NCBI RefSeq assembly: GCF_012276985.1
Contig: NZ_JAAXMM010000002.1
Span: 405,817 to 469,816 of the forward strand
Length of the DNA stretch: 64,000 nt
DNA from: Agrobacterium sp. a22-2
GTDB taxonomy: Bacteria; Pseudomonadota; Alphaproteobacteria; Rhizobiales; Rhizobiaceae
Direction of reading: 5' to 3'
This document shows positions 33,913-42,784 of this stretch, piece by piece. Numbering within the stretch: the stretch's first letter is position 1; each line of letters starts with the position of its first letter. The notes under the pieces are model-generated. The model ran no database searches. It was not told the DNA's origin and saw only the letters and a program-made list of their open reading frames with translations. A program made the position numbers and the translations under genes.

Positions 33913-35031
33913 CTAGCGTCCACTCTCCGGCAGGGAAGCGGCGAGATGAAAGCTCGCGCTCGCAAGGCTGATGCCGTTGACCACGATGTCCAGCCGATGC
34001 TCGCCGGGATAATAGGTGCGGGTGGTGATCGGCCGGAAGACGTGGCGAAGGTCAAGCCGCAGGCTTTCGCCCATGCCAAGCGTCAGGCTGCGGCCCTTGA
34101 ACACTTTCGGGCTCATCGTGCCGTCCTTCTTGCGGTGATGGATGGCATAGTCGAGCATCAGCACCTGCGGTGCTTCGGTTCCGTTGATCAGCGTGATCCC
34201 GAAGCCAAGCTGGCCGGGAAAAGGAATGTCCGTATCGCCGAGCGTCAGCGTGGCCATCACGCCGTCCAGCGCCTTGAAGCCGAAATTGGCCATGGCGGCG
34301 GCATGGCCCTTCTTCAGGAGCGTGCGCGAGGCGTGTTTCAGCAGACGCAGCCGTTCGGGCGAGGCGTCGGGCCGATGCAGGGCCACGAAATCGGCGACGA
34401 GTTCGGGGTGATCCTTGGCGATGTCGTTGAGGCTGTTGGCCACCGAGCGGCGTACGTAGTCTTCAGGGTCGTCGAGCAGGGCGGTGAGAATCGGCAGCAG
34501 CGGTTTCGGGTCGCGCACCAGTTTTGGCAGGCGCATGGCCCAGGGCAGGCGCGGGCGGCTGCCTTCGCTGGCGAGACGCCGGACGTGGTGGTCGGGATCG
34601 CCAACCCAGCCGGCAATGATCGACAGGGTTCCGTCCTGATCCCGGTCGATAAACGGACGAATGCCGAATTCCGCGGTGAAATGCGGCGTCAGGGCCTTGA
34701 GCAGATCAAGCGACGTCTCCAAATGATCGAGGCCATGGGCGGCAATATACTGGTTGAAGGACAACAGCGCCCAGCCGCCGAGACCGGGCCGATTGCCATC
34801 CGGCAGGCATGCGGCAAGGATCGGCGCTGCCTGCGCAAAATCCTGCGGCAGGTGCCGGCGCATGGCCTCGGCGATCAATTGTCCGCGCTGCATCAGCTCG
34901 CGCGCATCGATCTGCGGCAGGACATTATCCAGAAAGTCCGCAGCGGCAAAGGCTGGCCAGGCCCGCGACAGGGCCTCTGCCGTGTCGCGGGCGGTGTGGG
35001 CACCGATTAGATGTTTCAGGGCTTCGGCCAT
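33913..35031 (-). CDS. AlkC-type DNA alkylation-repair glycosylase with C-terminal Ig-like domain
   Basis: A 372-aa HEAT-repeat DNA glycosylase. The HEAT-like core includes WVGDPDHHVRRLASEGSRPRLPWAMRLPKLVRDP and DPEDYVRRSVANSLNDIAKDHPE, characteristic of AlkC. Residues about 275-372 (TLTLGDTDIPFPGQLGF to SASFHL) form a beta-rich tail like the Ig-like domain described for the larger AlkC subgroup. It would remove cationic N-alkyl purines such as 3-methyladenine. It is followed by a small ABM-like gene upstream on the same strand (7-base gap). Confidence 0.85.
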   Translation of the reverse strand: MAEALKHLIGAHTARDTAEALSRAWPAFAAADFLDNVLPQIDARELMQRGQLIAEAMRRHLPQDFAQAAPILAACLPDGNRPGLGGWALLSFNQYIAAHGLDHLETSLDLLKALTPHFTAEFGIRPFIDRDQDGTLSIIAGWVGDPDHHVRRLASEGSRPRLPWAMRLPKLVRDPKPLLPILTALLDDPEDYVRRSVANSLNDIAKDHPELVADFVALHRPDASPERLRLLKHASRTLLKKGHAAAMANFGFKALDGVMATLTLGDTDIPFPGQLGFGITLINGTEAPQVLMLDYAIHHRKKDGTMSPKVFKGRSLTLGMGESLRLDLRHVFRPITTRTYYPGEHRLDIVVNGISLASASFHLAASLPESGR

Positions 35032-35038
35032 GGTCTCG

Positions 35039-35341
35039 TCACATCGTGAAGCGCGTTGAAAAATGCTGCATCAGGGATACAGAGGTGATCGCTGCCATGT
35101 AAGGGGCAAAGGTCGGATCCGCTCTGACCCTCTGTGCCGCGGCATCGGCGGCGGCCTTGTCCTGCCATTCGACCAGGTCGGCGATGAGGTCGTCCTGTTC
35201 GACGCTGTCGAGCGCCCGCCAGCTGACAAAGCCCGGATAGTGCCGGACGGCCTGCATGGCGGCATGGCGGGCGGCGGCAGCTTCTGCCCGGTCCTTCAGC
35301 GTGCAGATGGCGAGTTCGAGGATGGTGGTGCGGATCATCAT
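35039..35341 (-). CDS. Small antibiotic-biosynthesis-monooxygenase-like (ABM) protein
   Basis: A 100-aa protein with the size and alternating pattern of a dimeric alpha-beta barrel: TTILELAICTLKDRAEAAAARHAAMQAVRHYPGFVSWRALDS, DLVEWQDKAAADAAAQRV and a final SVSLMQHF strand. The function is unknown. The ATG at 35341 follows GGGAGCC. It lies just upstream of the AlkC-type gene and is likely co-transcribed with it. Confidence 0.65.
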   Translation of the reverse strand: MMIRTTILELAICTLKDRAEAAAARHAAMQAVRHYPGFVSWRALDSVEQDDLIADLVEWQDKAAADAAAQRVRADPTFAPYMAAITSVSLMQHFSTRFTM

Positions 35342-35429
35342 GTCAGGCTCCCTTGGTGGTCGATGGCCTTGACCTAGCACAGGACAACTGACAGCCTTAT
35401 GGCCATAACCTTCACCCCGGAGCGCCTCG

Positions 35430-36113
35430 ATGCGACCAGCCGACCGTCTTTTCCGGATCATCCAGCTGATGCGCGCCGGCGGCCGGGCGATGACGGCGGC
35501 CGAGATCGCCGCGAAGATGGAGGTAGCGCCGCGCACCATCTATCGCGACATGGAACACCTGATCGCCTCCGGCGCGCCGATCGAGGGCGAGCGTGGCGTC
35601 GGCTACATGTTGCGCGAGGCGTTTGATGCGCCGCCGCTGACCTTCACCTTCGAGCAGCTGGAGGCGCTGGCCTTCGGGCTGCGCGCCGTCGAGATGCTGG
35701 GCGACCCGCGGCTTGGCCAGGCGGCGCGGGAGGCGCGCGACAAGATGCTGGGCCTGCTGCCGCCCGAACATGCCGAGCGGCTTTCGAGCGCGCCGATCCA
35801 TGCCTTTCGCGCGAGCGCCCAGCCGGAGCCGCCGGAGTGCCTTGCCGATATCCGCACAGCGCTGTCGGCCCGGCGCAAGGTGTGGATCGCCTATCATTCG
35901 CTGGCCGGCGAGCGCAGCCAGCGCACCGTCTGGCCGCTGGCCTTGAGTGCATTCGGGGCGATCTGGGTGGTCACGACCTGGTGCGAGACCCGCAACGATT
36001 TCCGCGATTTCCGGCTCGACCGCGTCGAGGCATGGAAGGTGCTGGCCGACCGCTTCGAGCCCGGTCCGCACCAGACCTATGCCGTCTATCTGGCTGGGCT
36101 CAAGCTCGGCTGA
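35430..36113 (+). CDS. HTH-WYL transcriptional regulator (YafY type)
   Basis: A 227-aa regulator with an N-terminal HTH_11 (RLFRIIQLMRAGGRAMTAAEIAAKMEVAPRTIYRDMEHLIASGAPI) and a WYL-like ligand domain (RRKVWIAYHSLAGERSQRTVWPLALSAFGAIWVVTTWCETRNDFRDFRLDRV). It is divergent from the ABM-like/AlkC pair 88 bases away. Its stop abuts the stop of the convergent MttB-family gene. It may control the alkylation-repair pair; this is inferred from position only. Confidence 0.83.
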   Translation: MRPADRLFRIIQLMRAGGRAMTAAEIAAKMEVAPRTIYRDMEHLIASGAPIEGERGVGYMLREAFDAPPLTFTFEQLEALAFGLRAVEMLGDPRLGQAAREARDKMLGLLPPEHAERLSSAPIHAFRASAQPEPPECLADIRTALSARRKVWIAYHSLAGERSQRTVWPLALSAFGAIWVVTTWCETRNDFRDFRLDRVEAWKVLADRFEPGPHQTYAVYLAGLKLG

Positions 36114-37697
36114 TCAGAAATCCGTCTCAACGCCGCCCTCGGCTTTGCGGCGCGCCACGAAGGCGTCGAGTTCTTCCTCGATGGCCGGGTCGAGCGGCGG
36201 TCGTTCGTAGCGGGCGAGCGCGTCCTTGTAGACCCGGTTGGCGTGGTCGTAGGTGGTCGGCCGGCCGGCTTCCGACCAGGTTTCAAAATTGCGCCAGTCG
36301 GACAGGATCGGCGAATAGAAGGCGGTCTCGTAGCGCGCCAGCGTGTGGGCGGTGCCGAAATAGTGTCCGCCGGGGCCGACATCGCGCACCGCGTCGAGCG
36401 CCAGCGCATCCTGGCTGACATCGAGCGGCGTCAGGAATTCGGCGACCATCTGCAGCATGTCGACATCGAGGATGAATTTCTCGAACGACGCCGTCAGGCC
36501 GCCTTCGGTCCAGCCGGCCGCATGCATGATGAAATTGCCGCCGCCCTGGGTCAAAGCCCAGAGCGAAAGGGCGGATTCGTAGGCCGACTGGGCGTCGACG
36601 GTGTTGGAGGCATTGGTGTTGGAGGTGCGGTAGGGAATGCCGTAGCGCCGCGCCAGCTGTCCGCCTGCGATCACCGCCTTCATGTATTCCGGGGTGCCGA
36701 AGGCCGGCGCCCCGGTCTTCATGTCGACATTCGAGGTGAAGCCACCATACATGGCCGGCGCCCCCTTGCGCACCATCTGGGTGAAGGCGATGCCGGCTAG
36801 CGCCTCGGCATTCTGTTGCACCAGGGCGCCAGCAATGGTCACCGGGGCCATGGCGCCGGCCAGCGTGAAGGGCGTCAGCACCACGACCTGATTGCGCGAC
36901 GACATTTCGATAATGCCCTGCAGCATCGGCCCGTCGAGCCGCAGCGGCGAGGACGAGTTGATGATGGTGAACAGCGAGGGCTCGCGCTCCATCTGCTCCA
37001 TCGAAATGCCGCGGCCGATGCGGGCGATCTCGATGCCGTCGAGATTGCGCTGCCGGCCGAGCGAATAGGCGTGGAACGGCTTGTCGGTCAGCTTCACCAG
37101 ATCAGACAGGCAATCGAGATGGCGGATCGAGGCATGGATATCGACCGGCTCGACCGGATAGCCGCCTGTGGTGTGGATGATGTCGTAGAATTGCGCCAGC
37201 TTCACCAGTTTGCGGTAGTCTTCCTGGTTGCCGGCGCGGCGGCCGCCTTCGCGGTCGCTGACAAAGGGCGCGCTGGCGATCTGGGCAAAGACCAGGTTGT
37301 TGCCGCCGATCGCCACATGGCGTTCCGGGTTGCGGGCATGCAGCGTGAAGCTTTTGGGAACCGAGGCGATCATCTCCATGATCAGGCCGCGGTCGAAGCG
37401 GACGCGCTCCGTGCCTTCCATCACGTCGGCGCCGGCCGCCTTCATGCGGGCGCGGGCTTCCGGCAGGATGATGTCCATGCCGATTTCTTCCAGAATGGTC
37501 AGCGAGGCCTCGTGGATATCGTCAAGGGCGCCGGCATCCAGCAGCTCGGTGCGGGCCAGGCTGTTGACGATTCTGCGATAGCGCGAGCCGCTCGATTGGC
37601 GAACCCGGTCGCCACCGCGTCCGCCGGTGCGCCGGCGGCGATCGGAGGGCGCCAGCGTCTCAGTCTCAGGCAAGGCAGGCGTGGTAATGTCGCTCAT
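36114..37697 (-). CDS. Trimethylamine methyltransferase (MttB) family protein without pyrrolysine
   Basis: A 527-aa MttB-superfamily protein: TTGGYPVEPVDIHASIRHLDCLSDLVKLTDKPFHAYSLG, MYGGFTSNVDMKTGAPAFGTPEYMKAV and YRTSNTNASNTVDAQSAYESALSLWAL are typical. There is no in-frame amber codon, so it is a non-pyrrolysine homologue like the glycine-betaine methyltransferase MtgB. The N-terminus (about 40 residues) is basic and Arg/Gly-rich, a rhizobial extension. The substrate is probably a quaternary amine; the cognate corrinoid protein is not in this window. The stop codons of this gene and the WYL gene are back to back. Confidence 0.85.
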   Translation of the reverse strand: MSDITTPALPETETLAPSDRRRRTGGRGGDRVRQSSGSRYRRIVNSLARTELLDAGALDDIHEASLTILEEIGMDIILPEARARMKAAGADVMEGTERVRFDRGLIMEMIASVPKSFTLHARNPERHVAIGGNNLVFAQIASAPFVSDREGGRRAGNQEDYRKLVKLAQFYDIIHTTGGYPVEPVDIHASIRHLDCLSDLVKLTDKPFHAYSLGRQRNLDGIEIARIGRGISMEQMEREPSLFTIINSSSPLRLDGPMLQGIIEMSSRNQVVVLTPFTLAGAMAPVTIAGALVQQNAEALAGIAFTQMVRKGAPAMYGGFTSNVDMKTGAPAFGTPEYMKAVIAGGQLARRYGIPYRTSNTNASNTVDAQSAYESALSLWALTQGGGNFIMHAAGWTEGGLTASFEKFILDVDMLQMVAEFLTPLDVSQDALALDAVRDVGPGGHYFGTAHTLARYETAFYSPILSDWRNFETWSEAGRPTTYDHANRVYKDALARYERPPLDPAIEEELDAFVARRKAEGGVETDF

Positions 37698-37927
37698 GGT
37701 ATACCCAGTGCTTTATCTTCGACATGGATTTCTGGCAGTTTTTTGCGCTCCACGTCATAGCCATTTGCGACGGCTTCCCGGCTTTCCTGGAACATTGTCC
37801 AGTTTGCGGGGGGCTGGTTCTACGGCGGGGTCGGCAAAGGCGATGAGCCCGGTCGGCCTGGCGACTGCCGGCGGTAGCCGATAACAAACGTGATGAATGA
37901 TCTGTTAACACCTAGGCGTCTAGAATT

Positions 37928-40900
37928 GTGTTTCGATGGCCGAACGGGGGAAATTTGTTGAGTGCGGATGACGGGTTGCTGAGCATTGCATGCGGCAAGA
38001 TCGAAGATCTTGACCTGCCTGCCTATGTCAAGGACAGCGAGCTTCGTTATGTCGCGGTCAACGCTGCCTATTCCGCCTTATTCGAGCTGCCGTCCGAACA
38101 ATTTTCCGGCAAGACGACCGACGAGCTGTTCGGCCGGGCCGAAGATGCTGCCTGTAGCGAGATGGAGCGGCGCGCCCTGGTGTTCGGCCAGGAGGAGCAG
38201 GCGCTGTGCTTCGATCCCTTCGGGCCTGAGCGTTATTGCGTGCAGCTGGAACGCTTCGTCACGGAAGACGAGAACATCTTCCTGTTTGCCGTGTTCCGCG
38301 ACAGGCCGAAAAAACGCGGGACTGCCGCCGGGCAACGCGGTGCGCGGAACAAGACGGCCGGCCGAGCGGACAGCTCGCTCCGCCCAGCCCCGGCTGCGAC
38401 CGCCGGGTCTTCCGATCTTTTCAGGGCCGTTCTGGAGGATCTCCCCGTCGGGACCTTCGTGCGCGACGAACAGCATCGGCTGGTCTTTGCCAACAGCGCC
38501 TATGTCGAGATCGTCGGGCTCAAGCCGGACGCGCTGATCGGCAAGACCGAGCCGGAAAGCTTCCCCGAGCTTGGCCAGAGATATCAGGACGACAACCGCC
38601 GGATCCTCGACAGCGGCGAGACGGTCGAGCTTGAGGACGAATTCATCCGCGATGGCGTCGAGCACACCTTCATCACGCGCGGCAGCCGCATAACGCTCGG
38701 CGGCGGCGAGCGGTTCGTGGTCGGTTCGCTCACCGAGATATCGCGCCTCAAGCTGCGCGAACAGCAATTGCTGTTCGCACGCGCGCAAGCGGAAAGCCTG
38801 CATCAGGATCTGGAGAGCCTGTTGCGGTCGCTGCCGGTCGGCGTGCTCATTCTCAATGAGCAGATGATCATCGAATATGCCAATGACGCCTTTCGCGCGT
38901 TGCTGGCCGATGCCGATACGCTGCCGCTGGTCGGCGTCTCCTATAAAGATCTGTTGATCGCCAATCACAAGCGAGGCTACTATCGCGACCGTGATCTCAC
39001 GCCCGAAGACCTGTTCAAGGAGCGCGTTGCACAGTTCAACGGCTCCGACAGCAACGTCATATCGCAGACCCTGACGAACACTGGCCGTGTGCTGGCCATC
39101 AGCGCCAAACGGCTGGCCTCGGGCAAGATCCTCGTCACTTATTCCGACATTACTGCCTTGCACCGGCGCGAACAGGAGACCGTGCTCTACCGGGCCGCCA
39201 TCGAGCAATTGCCGGTGCCGGTTTTCCTGCGGGACGAGGAACGCCGGCTGATCTTCGCCAATGCCGCCTATGCGCAGTTGCTCGGCGGTGACCGGGAAGC
39301 CTTTTACGGCATGTGTGAGGACCAGATGTTCCCGCGCAATGGCCAGAAGTTGCGCGAGGAGAACCTGCATGTGCTGGGCACCGGCGAACCGCTGGAAAAA
39401 CCCCAGGACATCGTCATGCCGGACGGGCAGGGCATTTCGGTGATCACGCGCCTCAACCGGATCGTCACCCCTGACAGCAAGCGTTATCTGGTCGGGTCGA
39501 TGGCCGATGTTTCGCTGCTGAAGATCCGTGAGCGCGAACTGATTGCTGCTCAGGAAAAGGCCGAAAAGCTCTACAGCGACCTGATGGCGACGCTCAGGAC
39601 CATGCCGGTCGGCGTGTTGATCCTCGATGAGAATTTCACCATCGAATATGCCAATCCCAAGGCGATGGAGATCTGGGAATGGCCTGAGGGCGAGTCCCTC
39701 GAGGGGCGTCTGCTCACCGATCTTGCCGATGCCATTCGCATCAAAGGCTGGACGCTGGACCAAGGCAGCGGTTTCGATGTGGCGATCCGGGAGCGGCTTG
39801 AGGAACTGCGTGTGCTGGAGGGAACCACGACGCGCGAGCTGATCGGCCCCGACGGAAAACAAGTGCTGATCACCAGCACAAGGCTGCTCGACCACAAGGT
39901 TCTGATTACCTATTCCGATTTCACGGAAATGCGCCGACGCGAGCGGGAGATCAGCGAAGCGCGACTGCAGTTGGAGCGGATCGGGCAGCTCATGCAGGAC
40001 GCAACCGGCGCCATGGCGCAGGGGCTGGTGGTGGTCGAAAACGGCGCCATCATCATGTGCAACGAGTCCATGGCGAGGATCGTTGATATTCCTGCTGATA
40101 TCCTCGCGCCCGGCAATCACTGGCAGGACTGTTTCGATTATTGCGCCAAGCGTGGCGATTTCGGCCAGGATGCGGATGCCGTCCTTGCCGACTGGGGCGA
40201 CAAGGTGACGAAGGCCGAGTCCTTCGTTGCGAATTTCCTGGCAAATGGCAGGACCTGGGTGCAGATCGAGGCCTCCGTCAGCGAACGAGGCCACTGGGTC
40301 GTGCTGTGCACCGACATTACCGATTTGAAGCGGCGTGAAGAGGAGCTGACCGGCCTGTTGTCGCGGGCCGAAGCGGCCGACAAGGCCAAGTCCGAATTCC
40401 TGGCCAATATGAGCCATGAGATCCGCACGCCGATGAACGGCGTGCTCGGCATGGCGGAACTGCTTGCCAAATCGCCGCTCGACACGCGCCAGCGGACCTT
40501 CGTCGATATCATCGTCAAGTCGGGCAATGCGCTGCTGACGATCATCAACGACGTTCTCGATTTCTCCAAGATCGATGCGGGTCAGATGACCCTGCGTAAG
40601 GCTCCCTTCGACCCGGTCGAAGCGGTCGAGGATGTCGCTACCCTTTTGTCGACGCCGGCCTCCGACAAGGATATCGAACTGATCGTTCGCGGCGAAGCCA
40701 CCATCCGGCATATGGTCATGGGCGATGCCGGACGCTTCCGCCAGATTGCCACCAATCTGGTCGGCAACGCCATCAAGTTCACCGAAAAGGGCCATGTGCT
40801 GATCGACCTGTCCGCAGCGCCGCTCGGATCGGGAAAGGTCATGCTGACCTTACGCATCAAGGATACCGGCATCGGCATTCCGGAGGCCAAGCGGCTGTCG

Positions 40901-42064
40901 ATCTTCGAGAAATTCTCGCAGGTCGATGCGTCGTCCACCCGCCGGCATGAGGGCACGGGCCTTGGTCTGGCGATTACCGCCGGTCTGGTGGATCTGTTCG
41001 GCGGTTACGTGGAGGTCGACAGCGAAGTCGGGCAGGGCTCGACCTTCAGTGTCCATTTGCCGCTGGAGATGGCAAGCGAGCGTCATCGCAGCACGCCCTT
41101 GCCGATCAATGTCAAGGGATCCCGTATCCTGGTGGTCGACGACAATGCGGTGAACCGACAGATCCTCACCGAACAATTGGCGATGTGGGGCTTTGACGGG
41201 CTGGCCGTCGACAACGGCGCGACAGCACTGGCCATTCTCGACGAGGCGGCTCGCTCCAAGGTCAAGGTCGATGCGCTGATCATCGACTATCATATGCCCG
41301 ATATGAACGGCATCGATGTGGCGCGGCTGGTCCGGGCCGACCAGCGCTTCGATGCGATCTCGATCATCTTCCTGACGTCGATGGACATGGTGGGTGATGA
41401 CCGGACATTCCAGGCCCTCAACGTACAGGCGCATCTGATGAAGCCGGCGCGCGCCAATCTGCTGCGCAGCGCCATCGTCGATGTTCTGCGGTCGGCGCGG
41501 ATGCGCGGCAACAAGGCCACCGAGATGCCGCCAGCTGAGCTTGAACGAAGGACGCATCACTTTGAAGATGTTGCCGTAGAGAGACAGTCTTTGCAGGAGA
41601 AGACAGCCGACGGCCAGAACCTGCCTCAACAAGTGGCCGCGGTACGGCGCTGCGACGTGCTGGTGGCGGAGGACAATGAGGTCAACCAGATCGTCTTTAC
41701 CCAGATCCTGCAGGCCGCCGGACTGTCGTTTCGCATCGTCGGCAACGGTCGCGAAGCGGTTGCTACCTGGCGACGGCTCCATCCGGCCTTGATCCTGATG
41801 GATGTCTCCATGCCTGTCATGAACGGGCACGAGGCGGCGCGGGCCATCCGCGAGGAAGAGTTGCGGGCCGGCGATGGCCGGCATGTGCCGATCATCGGCG
41901 TCACGGCCCACGCGCTGGAAAGCGACCGGGACAGTTGCCTGGCATCCGGCATGGACGACTACCTGTCGAAGCCGATCAGTCCGGAAGCGCTGGAAGAGAA
42001 GATGGAGCAGTGGCGCGGCAAGATCAAACCTGAAAGGTTTGAGGCCGGCCGGTCAGGCGCCTGA
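37928..42064 (+). CDS. Hybrid histidine kinase with six PAS-type domains and two receivers
   Basis: A 1378-aa soluble sensor. PAS-like domains lie at about 25-125, 165-275, 291-410, 419-530, 546-665 and 685-800. Two PAS pairs (163-410 and 419-665) are clear tandem copies. HisKA follows with His830 (FLANMSHEIRTPMNG), then HATPase (N-box near 947, DTGIGI 979-984, GTGLGL 1009-1014), receiver 1 (Asp1120) and receiver 2 (Asp1292). No membrane helix or Hpt domain is seen, so phosphate must go to a separate Hpt or regulator. The start may be the GTG at 37928 or, with better ribosome spacing, the TTG at 37958. Its 3' end overlaps mnmD by 12 bases. Confidence 0.92.
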   Translation: MFRWPNGGNLLSADDGLLSIACGKIEDLDLPAYVKDSELRYVAVNAAYSALFELPSEQFSGKTTDELFGRAEDAACSEMERRALVFGQEEQALCFDPFGPERYCVQLERFVTEDENIFLFAVFRDRPKKRGTAAGQRGARNKTAGRADSSLRPAPAATAGSSDLFRAVLEDLPVGTFVRDEQHRLVFANSAYVEIVGLKPDALIGKTEPESFPELGQRYQDDNRRILDSGETVELEDEFIRDGVEHTFITRGSRITLGGGERFVVGSLTEISRLKLREQQLLFARAQAESLHQDLESLLRSLPVGVLILNEQMIIEYANDAFRALLADADTLPLVGVSYKDLLIANHKRGYYRDRDLTPEDLFKERVAQFNGSDSNVISQTLTNTGRVLAISAKRLASGKILVTYSDITALHRREQETVLYRAAIEQLPVPVFLRDEERRLIFANAAYAQLLGGDREAFYGMCEDQMFPRNGQKLREENLHVLGTGEPLEKPQDIVMPDGQGISVITRLNRIVTPDSKRYLVGSMADVSLLKIRERELIAAQEKAEKLYSDLMATLRTMPVGVLILDENFTIEYANPKAMEIWEWPEGESLEGRLLTDLADAIRIKGWTLDQGSGFDVAIRERLEELRVLEGTTTRELIGPDGKQVLITSTRLLDHKVLITYSDFTEMRRREREISEARLQLERIGQLMQDATGAMAQGLVVVENGAIIMCNESMARIVDIPADILAPGNHWQDCFDYCAKRGDFGQDADAVLADWGDKVTKAESFVANFLANGRTWVQIEASVSERGHWVVLCTDITDLKRREEELTGLLSRAEAADKAKSEFLANMSHEIRTPMNGVLGMAELLAKSPLDTRQRTFVDIIVKSGNALLTIINDVLDFSKIDAGQMTLRKAPFDPVEAVEDVATLLSTPASDKDIELIVRGEATIRHMVMGDAGRFRQIATNLVGNAIKFTEKGHVLIDLSAAPLGSGKVMLTLRIKDTGIGIPEAKRLSIFEKFSQVDASSTRRHEGTGLGLAITAGLVDLFGGYVEVDSEVGQGSTFSVHLPLEMASERHRSTPLPINVKGSRILVVDDNAVNRQILTEQLAMWGFDGLAVDNGATALAILDEAARSKVKVDALIIDYHMPDMNGIDVARLVRADQRFDAISIIFLTSMDMVGDDRTFQALNVQAHLMKPARANLLRSAIVDVLRSARMRGNKATEMPPAELERRTHHFEDVAVERQSLQEKTADGQNLPQQVAAVRRCDVLVAEDNEVNQIVFTQILQAAGLSFRIVGNGREAVATWRRLHPALILMDVSMPVMNGHEAARAIREEELRAGDGRHVPIIGVTAHALESDRDSCLASGMDDYLSKPISPEALEEKMEQWRGKIKPERFEAGRSGA

Positions 42065-42784
42065 CGGCGCTTTCGTGCCGCACAGCATTTCCCGTTTGCC
42101 GGCAAAGCCCGGACGCCGTTCGACCTTGAAGCCGGCAGCCATAAGGTTGCGCCGCACGAAACCGGCCGCGGCATAGGTGGCAAAGCTGCCGCCCACCGCC
42201 GTCTTGTCATGCACAGCCTGCAGGATCTCCGCCGACCACATGTCGGCATTGCGCGATGGCGCGAAGCCGTCGAGAAACCAGGCGTCGAAACCGGCATCTG
42301 CGGCATGAACGCCGGCCAGCGCATGGCCGCAGACCACCGTCAGGCGTGTCTGGTCGTCCAGCTGCAGGCTGACAATGCCTTGCGGCGTCTTCGGCCACAG
42401 GGCCAGCAGTCCCTGGCGTTCGGCATCGATCTCCGGCCAGCGCGATAGCGCCCGGTCGATGTCGTGGCCCTGCATCGGGTGCAGCTCGAAGGACATGAAA
42501 TGCAGCTGGTCGCCAGGCTGCCTTGCCGATTTCCACTGCCGCCAGGTCTCGGCTGCATTGAGGCCGGTGCCGAAGCCGAGTTCGCCGATGCGGAAATCGC
42601 CGGGCTGTTGCCAGCGCGCTGGCAGGCCGTTGCCGGCCAGAAACACATGGCTGCATTCCAGCCGGCCGTCGGTCTGGCAATAAAAATGATCGCCAAAACC
42701 CGTCGAATAGGGCATATCGCCATCGTGCCAGACGAGGCTCGGGCTCTGAGGTTCGGTACCTGCATCGGGAATGGAATTGGTCAT
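42053..42784 (-). CDS. mnmD: tRNA (mnm5s2U34) methyltransferase MnmD
   Basis: A 243-aa SAM-dependent methyltransferase equal to the N-terminal half of E. coli MnmC: the FGDHFYC start block, the SAM motif IGELGFGTGLNAAETWRQW and the AWFLDGFAPSRNADMWSAEIL block. It makes the final methylation at U34 of certain tRNAs. Its start codon overlaps the start of the plus-strand FAD oxidoreductase gene, and its last bases overlap the kinase gene end. Confidence 0.92.
   Translation of the reverse strand: MTNSIPDAGTEPQSPSLVWHDGDMPYSTGFGDHFYCQTDGRLECSHVFLAGNGLPARWQQPGDFRIGELGFGTGLNAAETWRQWKSARQPGDQLHFMSFELHPMQGHDIDRALSRWPEIDAERQGLLALWPKTPQGIVSLQLDDQTRLTVVCGHALAGVHAADAGFDAWFLDGFAPSRNADMWSAEILQAVHDKTAVGGSFATYAAAGFVRRNLMAAGFKVERRPGFAGKREMLCGTKAPSGA

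Noticed and set aside
38078..40795. 905-codon minus-strand open frame opposite the hybrid kinase
   Set aside because: It lies exactly antisense to strong kinase domains, has no recognisable domain and reflects high G+C third-position bias.
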